Assembly (NCBI RefSeq): GCF_028463845.1
Contig: NZ_CP116805.1
Span: 186,001 to 250,000 of the forward strand
DNA length: 64,000 bases
Origin: Gimibacter soli
GTDB lineage: Bacteria; Pseudomonadota; Alphaproteobacteria; Sphingomonadales; Kordiimonadaceae
Reading direction: 5' to 3'
Shown here: one piece after another, positions 8,795 to 18,804 of the stretch
Layout of the letters: the number at the start of each line of letters is the position of its first letter
Position numbering within the stretch: position 1 is the first letter of the stretch
Translations under genes and position numbers: made by a program
Notes under the pieces: model-generated
What the model was told of the DNA's origin: nothing
What the model saw: the letters and a program-made list of their open reading frames with translations, nothing else
Databases searched by the model: none

Positions 8795-8795
8795 G

Positions 8796-9797
8796 ATGCA
8801 TGATGCGCCCCTGGGCCCCTTGAAGGTCGAGATCACGAAGGTCTCCTTCCCGCTGAAGAAGCCTTTCACGATCACCGGCCACACCTTCACCGAAACCGAT
8901 GCCGTGCATGTGACGCTGACAGCCGACGGCGTTTCGGGTCGCGGGGAAGGCAACGGCGTCTATTATCTGGACGACACGGTCGACACGATGATGAAACAGC
9001 TGGAGGAGGTCGCACCGCTGGTCGAGCGCGGCCTCAGCCATGAAAGCCTCCTTGATATCCTGCCCGCCGGCGGGGCACGCAACGCGCTCGATTGCGCCTA
9101 CTGGGACCTTGCTGCAAAGGAGACCGGTGTGCGTGTCTGGGAACGGCTGAGCATCCCGTTCAAAACCCGCCAGACCTTCTTCACCATCGGTATCGGCAGT
9201 GCGGACGAGATGGCACGAAACGCCGATGCCGCCGGTCGCTACCCCAACATCAAGATCAAGCTTGATGCCGATGATCCCGTCGGCAAGCTCGCCGCCATCC
9301 GCCGGGCGCGGCCGGATGCCCGCCTCATCATCGATGTGAACCAGGGCTGGACCTTTGACGAGCTGCAGGAATATGCGCCCGCCTGCGCGCATCTCGGCAT
9401 CGCGATGATCGAGCAGCCCCTGCCGCGCGGCGGTGACGAGGCACTCGAGGGCTACCGCTCGCCCGTGCCGCTGGGCGCCGATGAAAGCTGCCTTGACGCC
9501 AGCGAATATGCAGCGGCGGCCCGGCGCTACGATGTCATCAATATCAAGCTTGATAAATGCGGCGGGCTTTCGGCGGGGCTGACGCTCGCCGGCCTTGCGC
9601 GCCGTGATGGCAAACAGCTGATGGTCGGCAACATGACGGGTTCGTCCCTGTCGATGGCGCCGTCCTATGTGATCGCCCAGTTCTGCGACTTTGTGGATAT
9701 CGACGGACCGCTCCTGTTGGCAGCGGACGTTGACGCCGCCCTGGCCTACGGCCCTGACGGCACAGTGGAGGTGCCCCCGGCTGAACTTTGGGGGTGA
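8796..9797 (+). CDS. dgcA: Enolase-superfamily epimerase, probable N-acetyl-D-glutamate racemase DgcA
   Basis: 333 aa, MLE/dipeptide-epimerase branch of the enolase superfamily. The N-terminal capping domain is followed by the barrel with a KIK acid/base pair (NIKIKLDADD), metal ligands DVNQGW, MIEQPLP and GADES, and the opposing catalytic lysine in NIKLDKCGGL. This is the residue order of L-Ala-D/L-Glu epimerases. It begins one base after the dgcN stop. With DgcN beside it, conversion of N-acetyl-D-glutamate to the L form is the most likely reaction; L-Ala-D/L-Glu epimerisation remains possible. Confidence 0.82.
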   Translation: MHDAPLGPLKVEITKVSFPLKKPFTITGHTFTETDAVHVTLTADGVSGRGEGNGVYYLDDTVDTMMKQLEEVAPLVERGLSHESLLDILPAGGARNALDCAYWDLAAKETGVRVWERLSIPFKTRQTFFTIGIGSADEMARNADAAGRYPNIKIKLDADDPVGKLAAIRRARPDARLIIDVNQGWTFDELQEYAPACAHLGIAMIEQPLPRGGDEALEGYRSPVPLGADESCLDASEYAAAARRYDVINIKLDKCGGLSAGLTLAGLARRDGKQLMVGNMTGSSLSMAPSYVIAQFCDFVDIDGPLLLAADVDAALAYGPDGTVEVPPAELWG

Positions 9798-9847
9798 ATG
9801 ATAAACAGGGACGGGGCGACGACCCCGGGGAAGAAGTGAGGAAACCG

Positions 9848-11782
9848 ATGAAACAGAGGATACGCACCCTATTCGCGGCGTTCGGCATGGCGGCTGCCCT
9901 GCCCGGCGCTGTCATGGCACAGGAGCCAGTCGCGGAAGCTGCACCGGCGGTGGAAGCGCCCGCCGCGGCTGAACCCTATCCGGGGCTTGCCACCTTCGTC
10001 GATGGCATGCTGGCAACCCAGCTCGCCACCATGGAAATTTCGGCAGCGACCATTTCGGTCGTCAAGGACGGCGAGGTGATCTTCGCCCGCGCCTATGGCA
10101 TGCAGGATATCGAGGCAGACGTGCCGGCCACCGCCGAGCTGTCAACGTTCCGCATCGGCTCCACCTCCAAGCTCTTCACCTGGACCTCGGTGATGCAGCA
10201 GGTGGAAGCGGGCAAACTTGACCTTGATGCCGATGTGAATACCTATCTCACCGGTTTCCAGATTCCGGCAACCTTCCCCGAGCCCATCACCCTGCGCCAT
10301 ATCCTGACGCACACGGCGGGTTTCGAGGACGGCGCGCTTGGCTTCCTCATCGGCTATGACACCGACAACATGCTGTCGCTGCAGGATGCAATGGCGAAGC
10401 ATATCCCGATGCGCGTCAACAAGCCGGGCGCCTATACGTCCTACTCGAACTATGCAACGGCCCTTGCCGGGCTCATCGTGCAGAATGTTTCGGGCATGCC
10501 CTTCAACGACTATGTGCAGACCCACATCCTTGATCCGCTTGGCATGCAGCGCACCACGTTCGACGAACCCCTGCCCGAGCGCCTGAAGGATGGCCGCACC
10601 GTTGGCTACAGCCGCGAAATGGGCGCCCTGAAACCCGAACGGTTCGAACTAATCGCCGGCTTTGCGCCCGCAGGCTCGGTCTCCTCGACCGCGACCGACA
10701 TGGCCCGCTTCATGATGGCGCACCTGCAGGACGGCGAGCTGGATGGCGCCCGCATCCTGAAGCCCGAGACCGCCCGCCAGATGCATTCGGTGATCTTCCA
10801 GGGCGACAAGCGCCTTGGCGGCATGGCGCATGGTTTCTATGAGGAATATCTGAACGGCCACCGGCTGATCGGCCACGGCGGCGACACCAACCAATTCCAC
10901 ACCAACATGCTGATCGACAAGGATGAGCAGCTGGGCATCTTCGTATCCTACGCCACGGGCTCGGACACCAAGGGCCGCAACACCTTCGTCGAGACCTTCT
11001 ACGACCGCTACTATCCGGTGGAACTGGCGAAACTCACGCCGCCCGCCGACTTTGACGAGCGCGCGGCGCGCTATGCCGGCTCCTACAAATTCTGGCGCCA
11101 CAATGCGAGCACGATCGAAAAGGCCATTTCCGTCCTCATGAATGATGTGGAAGTGGCACCGACGGGCGAAGGCACGCTCTTCCTCGCCGGTCTCTGGGGT
11201 CCGCAGCAATATGTGGAGATCGACAAGAACCTGTTCCGTCAGGTTGACGGCCAGCGCCGCATCGCCTTCATCGAGGATGCCAACGGCAATGTGCAGGATC
11301 TGTATATCGACGGCCTGCCCTTCATGTCGCTGAGCAAGGCACCGGCCTTTGAATCCAAATTCTTCAAGCAGCTTGTGCCGGGCTTCGCGCTCATCCTGTT
11401 CCTGACCGTCTTCACCGGCTGGCTTTACCGCCGCCGCGAATACAAGACGATGCAGCCGGGCGAGCGCGCAGCCATCCGCTTCTCGCTCGCGGTGGCGGGT
11501 GCCAACTGGCTCTTTGTCCTTGGCCTCGTGATCGTCATCAGCATCTACAAGGAAACGCTGTTTGAAGGCATCCCGTTCGCCTTCAAGGCCAATCTGGTGC
11601 TGCCGATCCTCGCCTCGCTCCTCACCATCGGTGTGATCTATCACGCCGTGCAGGCATGGAAGCAGGGCTATTGGCGCCTTGGCCGCCGCGTCCACTACAC
11701 GCTCGTGGCGCTCGCGTCCGTCTATATGGTCGTCTTCTATTACTACTGGAACATTCTGGGCTTCCAGTACGCGACCAACTGA
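9848..11782 (+). CDS. Membrane-anchored serine hydrolase (class C beta-lactamase/PBP4* fold)
   Basis: 644 aa. The ATG at 9848 is preceded by GAGGAAACCG and opens a signal peptide cleaved near AMA-Q. The beta-lactamase-like domain (about 45-400) has the SxxK motif STSK at 105-108, YSN in the second box and HGG (GHGGDTNQFH) in place of KTG. A beta-rich linker domain follows, then four hydrophobic segments in the last 130 residues that hold it in the inner membrane. It lies last in the amidohydrolase-dgcNA operon, so a periplasmic D-amino-acid peptidase or esterase role on muropeptides is plausible. True beta-lactamase activity is not implied. Confidence 0.8.
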   Translation: MKQRIRTLFAAFGMAAALPGAVMAQEPVAEAAPAVEAPAAAEPYPGLATFVDGMLATQLATMEISAATISVVKDGEVIFARAYGMQDIEADVPATAELSTFRIGSTSKLFTWTSVMQQVEAGKLDLDADVNTYLTGFQIPATFPEPITLRHILTHTAGFEDGALGFLIGYDTDNMLSLQDAMAKHIPMRVNKPGAYTSYSNYATALAGLIVQNVSGMPFNDYVQTHILDPLGMQRTTFDEPLPERLKDGRTVGYSREMGALKPERFELIAGFAPAGSVSSTATDMARFMMAHLQDGELDGARILKPETARQMHSVIFQGDKRLGGMAHGFYEEYLNGHRLIGHGGDTNQFHTNMLIDKDEQLGIFVSYATGSDTKGRNTFVETFYDRYYPVELAKLTPPADFDERAARYAGSYKFWRHNASTIEKAISVLMNDVEVAPTGEGTLFLAGLWGPQQYVEIDKNLFRQVDGQRRIAFIEDANGNVQDLYIDGLPFMSLSKAPAFESKFFKQLVPGFALILFLTVFTGWLYRRREYKTMQPGERAAIRFSLAVAGANWLFVLGLVIVISIYKETLFEGIPFAFKANLVLPILASLLTIGVIYHAVQAWKQGYWRLGRRVHYTLVALASVYMVVFYYYWNILGFQYATN

Positions 11783-11803
11783 TGAAGGGATGGCGGCAGG
11801 GGC

Positions 11804-13012
11804 CTAAAGCGCTTCTGCCGCCGCCCAGCCGCTGGCCCATGCCCACTGGAAGTTATAGCCGCCAAGCCAGCCGGTGACATCGACACATTCCCCAATGAAA
11901 TGGAGGCCGGGCACCGCTTTGGCCTCCATTGTTTTGGAGGAAAGGCCGTCTGTTGCCACGCCGCCCCTGGTGACTTCCGCCTTGGCAAAGCCTTCAGTGC
12001 CGGTCGGCGTGATCATCCAGCTTTTGGCAAGCGTGGCGATGCGGGTGGTTTCAGCGAAAGAAAGCCCCCCAAGCGGCTCGTGGCCCGCACGGGTATCGCC
12101 CACCAGCGTATCGACGAAGGCGGTGGCGAACCGTTCCGGCCACTGGCGGGCGGCCCATGTTTTCAGCATCTGTTTGGGGTGCGCCTGCCGCTCGGCCTTC
12201 AGGGCGCTTTCCACATCCGCCATGTCGGGCAACAGGTCGATCTGCACCGCCGCGCCGGGCGACCAGTAGCTTGAAATCTGCAGGATTGCCGGGCCGGACA
12301 GGCCCCGGTGGGTGAACAGCAGATTTTCGCGGAAGGCAGCCTTGCCGATCGAGACCCGACAATCGACCGCGACACCGGCAAGCGGCTTCATGAGCGCGAG
12401 GTCACCCGCGGCAAACGTGAAAGGCACAAGGGCCGGTTCGGGCGTCACGATAGGGAGGCCGAACTGGCGGGCGATATCATAGGCCCAGCCGGTAGCGCCA
12501 AGCTTGGGGATCGATAGCCCGCCGGTGGCGACCACCAGCTTTTTCGTCGCCACCTGCCCCATCCCGGTTTCGAGAAGAAAGCCGTCTTCCGACTGCGTCA
12601 CCTTGTTGACGGCCACCCCGGTTCTGATCTCGGCGCCGTTCGCCGCGCACTCGGCAAGCAGGATTTCAAGGATGCGCCCTGCACCCGCGTCCGAAAACAA
12701 CTGCCCGAGCTTTTTCTCGTGCCAGGTGACGCCGTGTCTGGCCAGAAGGTCCATGAAGTCATGGGGCGTGTAACGCGCAAGGGCAGATTTGGCAAAATGC
12801 GGGTTCGCTGAAATATAGGCGGCTGGTCCCGCTTCTTCGTTGGTGAAGTTGCAGCGCCCGCCGCCCGAGATCAGGATCTTGGCGCCGGGTTTGGCGCTGC
12901 GCTCAAGGACAATAACCCGCAGGCCGCGCGCCGCTGCCGCTTGCGCGCACATCAGGCCCGCGGCACCTGCACCGACAATGACGGCATCAAAATTTTTTGG
13001 CGCAGGGGGCAT
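11804..13012 (-). CDS. HI0933-family FAD-dependent oxidoreductase
   Basis: 402 aa flavoprotein. The ATG at 13012 follows GAAGGAGCGCGTC, a clear ribosome site; an ATG 15 bases earlier is possible. The Rossmann motif GAGAAG lies near the N-terminus, followed by SGGGRCNFTN, the family hallmark, and ATGGLSIPKLG. The C-terminus restores the FAD site with GGYNFQWAWASG. It belongs to the COG2081/BaiN-like group. The physiological substrate is unknown. It is convergent with the serine hydrolase. Confidence 0.85.
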   Translation of the reverse strand: MPPAPKNFDAVIVGAGAAGLMCAQAAAARGLRVIVLERSAKPGAKILISGGGRCNFTNEEAGPAAYISANPHFAKSALARYTPHDFMDLLARHGVTWHEKKLGQLFSDAGAGRILEILLAECAANGAEIRTGVAVNKVTQSEDGFLLETGMGQVATKKLVVATGGLSIPKLGATGWAYDIARQFGLPIVTPEPALVPFTFAAGDLALMKPLAGVAVDCRVSIGKAAFRENLLFTHRGLSGPAILQISSYWSPGAAVQIDLLPDMADVESALKAERQAHPKQMLKTWAARQWPERFATAFVDTLVGDTRAGHEPLGGLSFAETTRIATLAKSWMITPTGTEGFAKAEVTRGGVATDGLSSKTMEAKAVPGLHFIGECVDVTGWLGGYNFQWAWASGWAAAEAL

Positions 13013-13249
13013 GACGCGCTCCTTCAAGGACCGGGATGCGGTTTTCTAGCGGCAAAGCCATAGGAATGAAAGGATTGGGTTGAAGAAGGCGGTGCAGACG
13101 CTAGTATCCGATTGACCATTGCCGCGAGCTCCCGAGTTTCGGAGAAGCGTCTGTTTGTATTTTATTAAGCTGGATGGTGTACAGGGGCACAAGGGCCCTT
13201 TCGGGCCGTGTATAGTTTCCAGCCTAAAGCAGAGGGGGTTGCTGCGCTC

Positions 13250-15505
13250 ATGAGCACGCAAAACGCCAAATCCGACGCCCGTATTTTCAGTATCCGCAAC
13301 CTGCTGATCGTCAGCACCGCGCTCCTCATGCTTGCCGTGGGTGGACTGACGGTGAACATGATGTTCGAAGCCATGGACAACCGCGCAAGGGCGGAACTTT
13401 CCATGGAAGTGAACCGCATGGTCGATGACCTGGCCCAGCTCAAGATGGCCGTGGCCGGCGAACGTACCGCCGCCCTTACCGGCCTCGGCTTCGAAGGCAT
13501 TCCCCCTGAAAGCTTCCTCAAGAATGTGCAGGCCCAGCGCCGCGCAGTGAACGGTGCCTACGAAACGGCACTTGCCGATATGGAAGTGCTGCCGCCGTTC
13601 GATCGCCGCGAAGCCGCCCTCGCCAAGTTCCAGAAAGCCTACAAGGCCTATGCCGACCTTGAAGCACCGCTCGCCGACGAGCTGGGCAAGGTGAAGGAAG
13701 CGCGCCAGATGCGCACCCGCACCGTGTTCAACACGCTTGGTGACCTGATCGACGCCGCTGCCGAACTTCGCGGCGCGCTTGAAACTGCCTACAGCATCGA
13801 CAACAGCCGCATCGTGGCGATGTCTCGCCTGAAGCAACAGCTGTGGTTCATGATCGAATATTCGGCCCGCGAAAGCGCCTCGATCGGCGAAAGCATCGCA
13901 GCCGTTGAAAAGATCGGCGATATCCAGCTCCTGCTCGTTTCCAAATATGGCGGCTCGGTTGACGCCGGCTGGCAACAGGTGAAGAGCCTTGCGGGTTCGG
14001 GCCAGCTGCCCGAGAGCATCCGCGGCAAGATCGGCTCCATCGAAAAAGGTCTGTTCGAGGACTTCACCCGCGTACGCGACAGCATCTATGCGGCATCCGA
14101 TACCGCCACGACGCGCACCGAAGTGATGGACGATTTCACCGAAAAGACCATCACCATCATCAATTATCCGATGTCTGCCGAGGAATGGGTGGCTGCCGCC
14201 AACAAGGCTTCGGCCCCGGTTCTGGCCATGAGCGCCGAAGCCGACAAGTTCGCGCTTGAACTGAACGAAGAGCTGCTCGGCGATGCCAACACAGCTTTCA
14301 TCACGTCGCTCCTTATCCTTGTCCTGATTGCAGTACTTGGCGCCGGTTCCTTCTGGGTCGTGCTGCGCCGCGTGGTAAAACCGATCAACGAGCTCTCGAG
14401 CACGATGATGGTGCTTGCTGACGGCAATCTTGACGTCGAAGTCCCGAACGCTGACAGCAATGACGAAATGGGCGACATGGCCCGTTCGGTGCAGATCTTC
14501 AAGGAAAACGCCGTCGAGCGTCTGCGCCTTGAAGAACACCAGCGCCAGCGCGAGGAAGAAGAGCGTGCCCGCCGCGAGGAAGAGGAACGCAAGGCTCGCG
14601 AAGCCGAGGAAGCCCGCCGCGAGCGCGAGGAAGAACAGGCACGCGTCGCCCGCGAGGAACGCCGCCGTTCGATGCTCGAGCTTGCCGACCAGTTCGAGGC
14701 GTCGGTCATGGCCGTGGTGGAAGGCGTTTCGCGCTCGTCCGCCGAAATGGAAAGCGCAGCCCGCCGCATGGCCGAAACCGCCGAGGATACCTCGGGCAAA
14801 TCGGATGTGGTGGCCCGCGCCGCCCAGCAAGCCAGCGCCAACGCCCAGATGGTGGCCTCGGCCGCCGAGGAACTGTCGGCATCGGTGCGTGAAATCACCA
14901 CCCAGACCAACCAGTCTTCGGCATCGGCCCGCGATGCGGTGAACCGCACCGACAAGGCCTCGACCGATATCGCCCAGCTGGTGGACGCCGCCCAGAAGAT
15001 TGGCGACGTGGTGAACCTCATCAACGATATCGCCGAGCAGACCAACCTTCTGGCCCTCAACGCGACAATCGAGGCTGCCCGCGCCGGTGACGCCGGCAAG
15101 GGCTTCGCCGTTGTGGCAAGCGAGGTGAAGAGCCTCGCGAACCAGACCGCCAACGCAACGAAGGAAATCGGCGATCAGGTTTCCGGCATGCAGCAGGCCA
15201 CCAAGCTTGCCGTGGACGCCATGAACGCGATCAAGTCGATCATCGGCGAGATCGACAGCACCGCCGTTTCCATCGCTTCGGCCGTGGAAGAGCAGGATGC
15301 CTCGACGCAGGAGATCGCGCGGAACGTTGGCGAAGTGTCGACCGGCACCGAGGAAGTGACCTCGAACATCCACGAAGTGAGCGAAGGCGCAACCCAGACC
15401 GGGGCAGCCGCCACGCAGGTTCTGTCTGCCGCCCAGCTTCTGTCGCAGCAGTCGATCGAGCTGCGCGAACAGGTGGAAAACTTCCTCTCCACCATTCGCG
15501 CCTGA
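13250..15505 (+). CDS. Methyl-accepting chemotaxis protein
   Basis: 751 aa. The start at the ATG of 13250 is chosen over an upstream in-frame GTG because family similarity and TM1 begin here. TM1 spans about 17-37. A helical periplasmic sensor domain (about 40-340) resembles the nitrate/nitrite-sensing NIT fold. TM2 is about 346-368, then HAMP (about 370-425). A strongly charged Glu/Arg-rich coiled coil (about 425-475) links to the signalling domain, whose hairpin tip reads [21 protein letters not shown] followed by [13 protein letters not shown]. No C-terminal CheR/CheB docking pentapeptide is visible. No che genes are nearby. Confidence 0.92.
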   Translation: MSTQNAKSDARIFSIRNLLIVSTALLMLAVGGLTVNMMFEAMDNRARAELSMEVNRMVDDLAQLKMAVAGERTAALTGLGFEGIPPESFLKNVQAQRRAVNGAYETALADMEVLPPFDRREAALAKFQKAYKAYADLEAPLADELGKVKEARQMRTRTVFNTLGDLIDAAAELRGALETAYSIDNSRIVAMSRLKQQLWFMIEYSARESASIGESIAAVEKIGDIQLLLVSKYGGSVDAGWQQVKSLAGSGQLPESIRGKIGSIEKGLFEDFTRVRDSIYAASDTATTRTEVMDDFTEKTITIINYPMSAEEWVAAANKASAPVLAMSAEADKFALELNEELLGDANTAFITSLLILVLIAVLGAGSFWVVLRRVVKPINELSSTMMVLADGNLDVEVPNADSNDEMGDMARSVQIFKENAVERLRLEEHQRQREEEERARREEEERKAREAEEARREREEEQARVAREERRRSMLELADQFEASVMAVVEGVSRSSAEMESAARRMAETAEDTSGKSDVVARAAQQASANAQMVASAAEELSASVREITTQTNQSSASARDAVNRTDKASTDIAQLVDAAQKIGDVVNLINDIAEQTNLLALNATIEAARAGDAGKGFAVVASEVKSLANQTANATKEIGDQVSGMQQATKLAVDAMNAIKSIIGEIDSTAVSIASAVEEQDASTQEIARNVGEVSTGTEEVTSNIHEVSEGATQTGAAATQVLSAAQLLSQQSIELREQVENFLSTIRA

Positions 15506-15526
15506 CGGCCAGAGACACAACAAACA

Positions 15527-15567
15527 AAACCGGGCGGCCCCGATATCGGAGCCGCCCGGTTTCTTTT
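15527..15567 (+). terminator. Strong terminator after the MCP gene
   Basis: A perfect 12-bp stem, AAACCGGGCGGC with GCCGCCCGGTTT, is followed by CTTTTT. It lies 22 bases past the MCP stop. Confidence 0.9.
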
Positions 15568-15600
15568 TGCGGGCACCAGTCCCCGAAGGCGTGCTGGCAC

Positions 15601-15630
15601 ACAAAAGGAAAGGGGCCCCGAAAGGCCCCT
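15601..15630 (-). terminator. Terminator after the TonB-domain gene
   Basis: An AGGGGCC/GGCCCCT stem with a CCGAAA loop is followed, reading leftward, by a T-rich run. It ends the minus-strand TonB-domain gene 26 bases beyond its stop. Confidence 0.65.
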
Positions 15631-15656
15631 CCTGATCGCTATCCTTCAGTCTTCGC

Positions 15657-16043
15657 TTACTGCAGGCGCCACGAAAGCGGCAGCACGAAGGTAAGGTTGC
15701 TGTCCGGCACATCATCCGGCGGCGGCGGTACCGGGTTCATCCGGTCCAGCATCTGCGGGATCGTTTCATCAAGGATTGCCTGACCGGTTGGCTCGACAAT
15801 CTCGTAAGTCACGATGGTGCCTGCCCGGTCGATCGTCAGGCGAACCTTCGCCGTGCCTTCCACTTCCTGCTGGATCGCCGAACGCGGATAGATGTGTTTG
15901 TCGATGATGTGTTTCACCATCGCCTTGCGCCAGGCGCCCACATCTGCCATCGCGCCGGGTACGCCGACTGTCGTCGCCGCCAGAACACCGGCGACCGCCA
16001 GCGCGGACAGGTGTTTCAGTCCGGAGACTTTAAAAAAGCTCAT
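15657..16043 (-). CDS. Secreted protein with a TonB C-terminal domain
   Basis: 128 aa. The ATG at 16043 is preceded by GGAGGAGTGGC; an ATG 15 bases upstream is less well placed. A signal peptide (about 1-29, ending GAMA-D) is followed by a TonB C-terminal-like fold: YPRSAIQQEVEGTAKVRLTI, GTIVTYEIVEPTG and a short Pro-rich stretch before the final strand. There is no N-terminal membrane anchor plus long Pro linker as in true TonB, and no exbB/exbD beside it. A free periplasmic TonB-like domain of unknown role. Confidence 0.75.
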   Translation of the reverse strand: MSFFKVSGLKHLSALAVAGVLAATTVGVPGAMADVGAWRKAMVKHIIDKHIYPRSAIQQEVEGTAKVRLTIDRAGTIVTYEIVEPTGQAILDETIPQMLDRMNPVPPPPDDVPDSNLTFVLPLSWRLQ

Positions 16044-16238
16044 GCCACTCCTCCACATTTCAAGGCCCTTTGCCCCAAGCCTAAGAGAACATCGTAAACA
16101 GATAATAAACAGCGCGACAATGCAAGGGGTTCGCAGTGATTTCCTTACATTTCCTGCTTGCGCGGGGCAGCAACTTGACTATAGTGCCGACCGCACCACC
16201 GCCCCGCCGCTCGGGGCGACGTGGATCATGATTGGTGC

Positions 16239-16328
16239 GGAGCGATGGCCGAGCGGTTTAAGGCGCACGCCTGGAAAGCGTGTTGGGGGGCAACTCCCTC
16301 GAGGGTTCGAATCCCTCTCGCTCCGCCA
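16239..16328 (+). tRNA. tRNA-Ser (anticodon GGA)
   Basis: A class II tRNA with acceptor stem GGAGCGA/TCGCTCC, discriminator G and encoded CCA. The anticodon stem CACGC/GCGTG holds loop CTGGAAA, giving anticodon GGA. The long variable arm (TTGGGGGGCAACTCCC) and T-loop GGTTCGAATCC fit serine. Confidence 0.97.
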
Positions 16329-16340
16329 GTCATAAAACGA

Positions 16341-16364
16341 GCCCCCGGAATGGGGGCTTTTTTT
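16341..16364 (+). terminator. Terminator after tRNA-Ser
   Basis: Stem GCCCCC/GGGGGC with loop GGAAT and seven following T residues, 12 bases past the tRNA CCA end. Confidence 0.92.
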
Positions 16365-16563
16365 ATGGCTCAATATCGCCATGACACAGGCCCCGGTCGC
16401 TCATGCGGGTGCCGATTTTTGTGCACCCTCCAAAATTCCGAACCAAAGTTGCATGCAGATCGCTTAGTTCGGCGACGAGCCGAGCCCCGGATGCGATGAG
16501 CCGGCGTTTCAAAGACTGGCCCAAGTGCTAGACTTTACTCCGCATGGAATGGGGAGGGGTGCG

Positions 16564-18789
16564 ATGTCGTTTGCCGTCAATCGTCGTGAATTGTTCCGCT
16601 ATGCGCTGTCCGGTGGCGCTTTGCTCGTTGTTGGCAAAATCCCTCTCACGCGGGCTGCCCTTGCAGCCGATGCGGCTGAAAGCATCACCCCCATGGTGGA
16701 GATTGCACCGGATGGCGCAATCCGCTTCTTCTGTCCAAGCCCGGAAATGGGCCAGGGCGTGATGACATCGGTTCCGATGATCTTTGCCGAAGAAATGGAT
16801 GCCGATTTTGCGCGGATGACGGTCGAGACAATGCCGCTCTGGCTCGCCAAAGATGCCGAAGGCACGGTCAACTGGCGGGTCGTTCCCCAGTTTTCAGGTG
16901 GATCAACCGGCATCCCCCGCGCCTGGACCGACGTGCGACGGCTGGGTGCCGCCACCCGGGCTTTGTTTCTGGAAGCTGCAGCAAAACGCTGGGGTGTCGC
17001 CGCCACTATGTTGAAAACAGAACAATCCGTGGTCCGCAATCCGGCAACGGGCGACCAGCTTGGCTACGGCGACCTCGTCGCAGACGCCAACCGGATTGTG
17101 CTGCCCGCCGATTTCGAGCCCTCGTTCAAGCCTCGCAGCGAATGGCGCCTGCTTGGCAGGCCACAGCGCGACAAAGGGCTTCCTGATATCGTTACGGGCC
17201 GAACGGTCTATGGGCTCGACGCCACCTATCCCGGTGTCAAGACAGTGCTGATCGCCCGCTCACCCTGGCTTGACGGTGAAGTCCGCGCTGTGGACGACAC
17301 CGCAGCAAGGGCGGTGCCGGGGGTGCTTGATATTGTGGTGTTGCCGCGCCCGGATCTTGACAAGGATTATACCTATCTCGCTGCCGGCGTTGCCGTTGTG
17401 GCGGAAACTTTCTGGGCAGCGAAAAAGGGCCGCGACGCGCTGGTGATCGATTGGGACAAAGGACCCCATACCGATGAAAGCACACGCGGGTTTGACGCGC
17501 AGTGTATCCGCCTTCTGGACGGCGAACAGGGGCAGATCGTTCGCGACGACGGCGATGTGGACGCTGCTTTGAACGCGCCCGGCGCACGGCTTTTCCGTCA
17601 GCGGTATCGCCAGCCGTTCGTGTCGCATGCCCAGCTTGAGGTTCAAAACGCCATTGCCCACGTGAAGGCAGACAGCACCATTGTTATCGGCCCCTTCCAG
17701 AGCCCGTCCGGCGCATCGCGCTTTGCCGCAGCCTTCACCGGCCACGACCGCCTGAAGATTGAGGTGATTGTCACCCGGCTCGGGGGCGGCTTCGGACGGC
17801 GGCTAACGTCAGACCATGCTGCGGAAGCTGTCTTCGTATCCAAAGCCTGCGGAATGCCGGTGAAGATTATCTGGACCCGCGAAGACGACATGGCCCACGA
17901 TCATTACCGCCCGGCCGGCCATCATGAACTGGTCGCAACCGTCGATGCAGATGGCAGACTGACCAGCTGGCAGCACCGACTGGCAAGCGCCTCGAAATAT
18001 GGTCGCCGTGACAACGTGACTGCCGATCAGAAATGGACGTCAGAACTTTTCCCCGACGACTTCCCTGCCGGGCTGGCCGATAATCTGAGGCTCGAATATT
18101 TCGCGGCGGCCTCCGGCATGCCACGCGGCAGCTGGCGCGCCCCGGGGCATGTTGCCAACGCTTTCGCAGTGCAAAGCTTCCTTGATGAAATTGCCGCCGA
18201 ACTTGGCGAAGACCCGCTCGCATTGCGACTGCGGCTGCTCGGAGAGCCGCGCGAGCTGCCCTATGAAGGTCATGGCGGCCCGGTCTTCGATACGGGCCGG
18301 CTGGCATCAGTGCTGAAGGCAGTCGCCCGTCTTGGCAACTGGGGACGCCCGATGCCACAGGGTCAGGCACAGGGTATCGCCGCACATTTCACCTTTGGCG
18401 GTTACTGCGCCCAGATTGCCGAGGTGACCCGGCGGACGGACGGATCGTTCCGGGTCGACAAGGTCTATGCTGCCGTCGATGTGGGAACCGTCATCAACCC
18501 GGAAGGGGTGCGCAAACAGGCGGAAGGCTCAATCATCGATGGCCTTTCGGCGGCGATGGGGCAGGCGGTTCTTGTGGAAGGCGGCCGGGTCGAAACGCTC
18601 AATTTCGATACCTATCCGCTCCTGCGCATGGAAGAAGCCCCGCGCGAAATTGTCGTTGAAATCATCAATAGCGAGAAAGACCCTTCCGGCATGGGTGAGA
18701 TCGCCATTCCGGTTACAGCACCCGCCGTGGCCAATGCACTGGCCCGGGCCGGCGGGCCGCGTGTCCGCAGCCTGCCTTTCAGGGCCTGA
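16564..18789 (+). CDS. Molybdenum hydroxylase large subunit (isoquinoline 1-oxidoreductase beta type)
   Basis: 741 aa xanthine-oxidase-family protein. The ATG at 16564 follows GGGGAGGGG. A twin-arginine export signal is present (NRRELFRYAL then a hydrophobic stretch and an AADA-like cleavage region). The body has GGGFGRRLTSDHAAEA and ends in GMGEIAIPV, where the Glu of GxGE is the catalytic base beside the molybdenum cofactor. PRGSWRAPGHVANAF is the aldehyde-dehydrogenase-like cofactor contact. IorB proteins normally pair with a small 2Fe-2S subunit, which is absent on either side. Substrate unknown. Confidence 0.85.
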   Translation: MSFAVNRRELFRYALSGGALLVVGKIPLTRAALAADAAESITPMVEIAPDGAIRFFCPSPEMGQGVMTSVPMIFAEEMDADFARMTVETMPLWLAKDAEGTVNWRVVPQFSGGSTGIPRAWTDVRRLGAATRALFLEAAAKRWGVAATMLKTEQSVVRNPATGDQLGYGDLVADANRIVLPADFEPSFKPRSEWRLLGRPQRDKGLPDIVTGRTVYGLDATYPGVKTVLIARSPWLDGEVRAVDDTAARAVPGVLDIVVLPRPDLDKDYTYLAAGVAVVAETFWAAKKGRDALVIDWDKGPHTDESTRGFDAQCIRLLDGEQGQIVRDDGDVDAALNAPGARLFRQRYRQPFVSHAQLEVQNAIAHVKADSTIVIGPFQSPSGASRFAAAFTGHDRLKIEVIVTRLGGGFGRRLTSDHAAEAVFVSKACGMPVKIIWTREDDMAHDHYRPAGHHELVATVDADGRLTSWQHRLASASKYGRRDNVTADQKWTSELFPDDFPAGLADNLRLEYFAAASGMPRGSWRAPGHVANAFAVQSFLDEIAAELGEDPLALRLRLLGEPRELPYEGHGGPVFDTGRLASVLKAVARLGNWGRPMPQGQAQGIAAHFTFGGYCAQIAEVTRRTDGSFRVDKVYAAVDVGTVINPEGVRKQAEGSIIDGLSAAMGQAVLVEGGRVETLNFDTYPLLRMEEAPREIVVEIINSEKDPSGMGEIAIPVTAPAVANALARAGGPRVRSLPFRA

Positions 18790-18804
18790 GCGGACCTATC
18801 GCGG

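Noticed and set aside
13186-13207. Hairpin GGGCCC-TTTC-GGGCC before the MCP gene as a terminator
   Set aside because: No T tract on either strand; short and GC-only, so not supported as a terminator.
13046-15715. 889-codon open frame opposite the MCP gene
   Set aside because: It mirrors the MCP codons in a GC-rich region, is rich in Gly and His, and has no domain. The MCP reading is certain.
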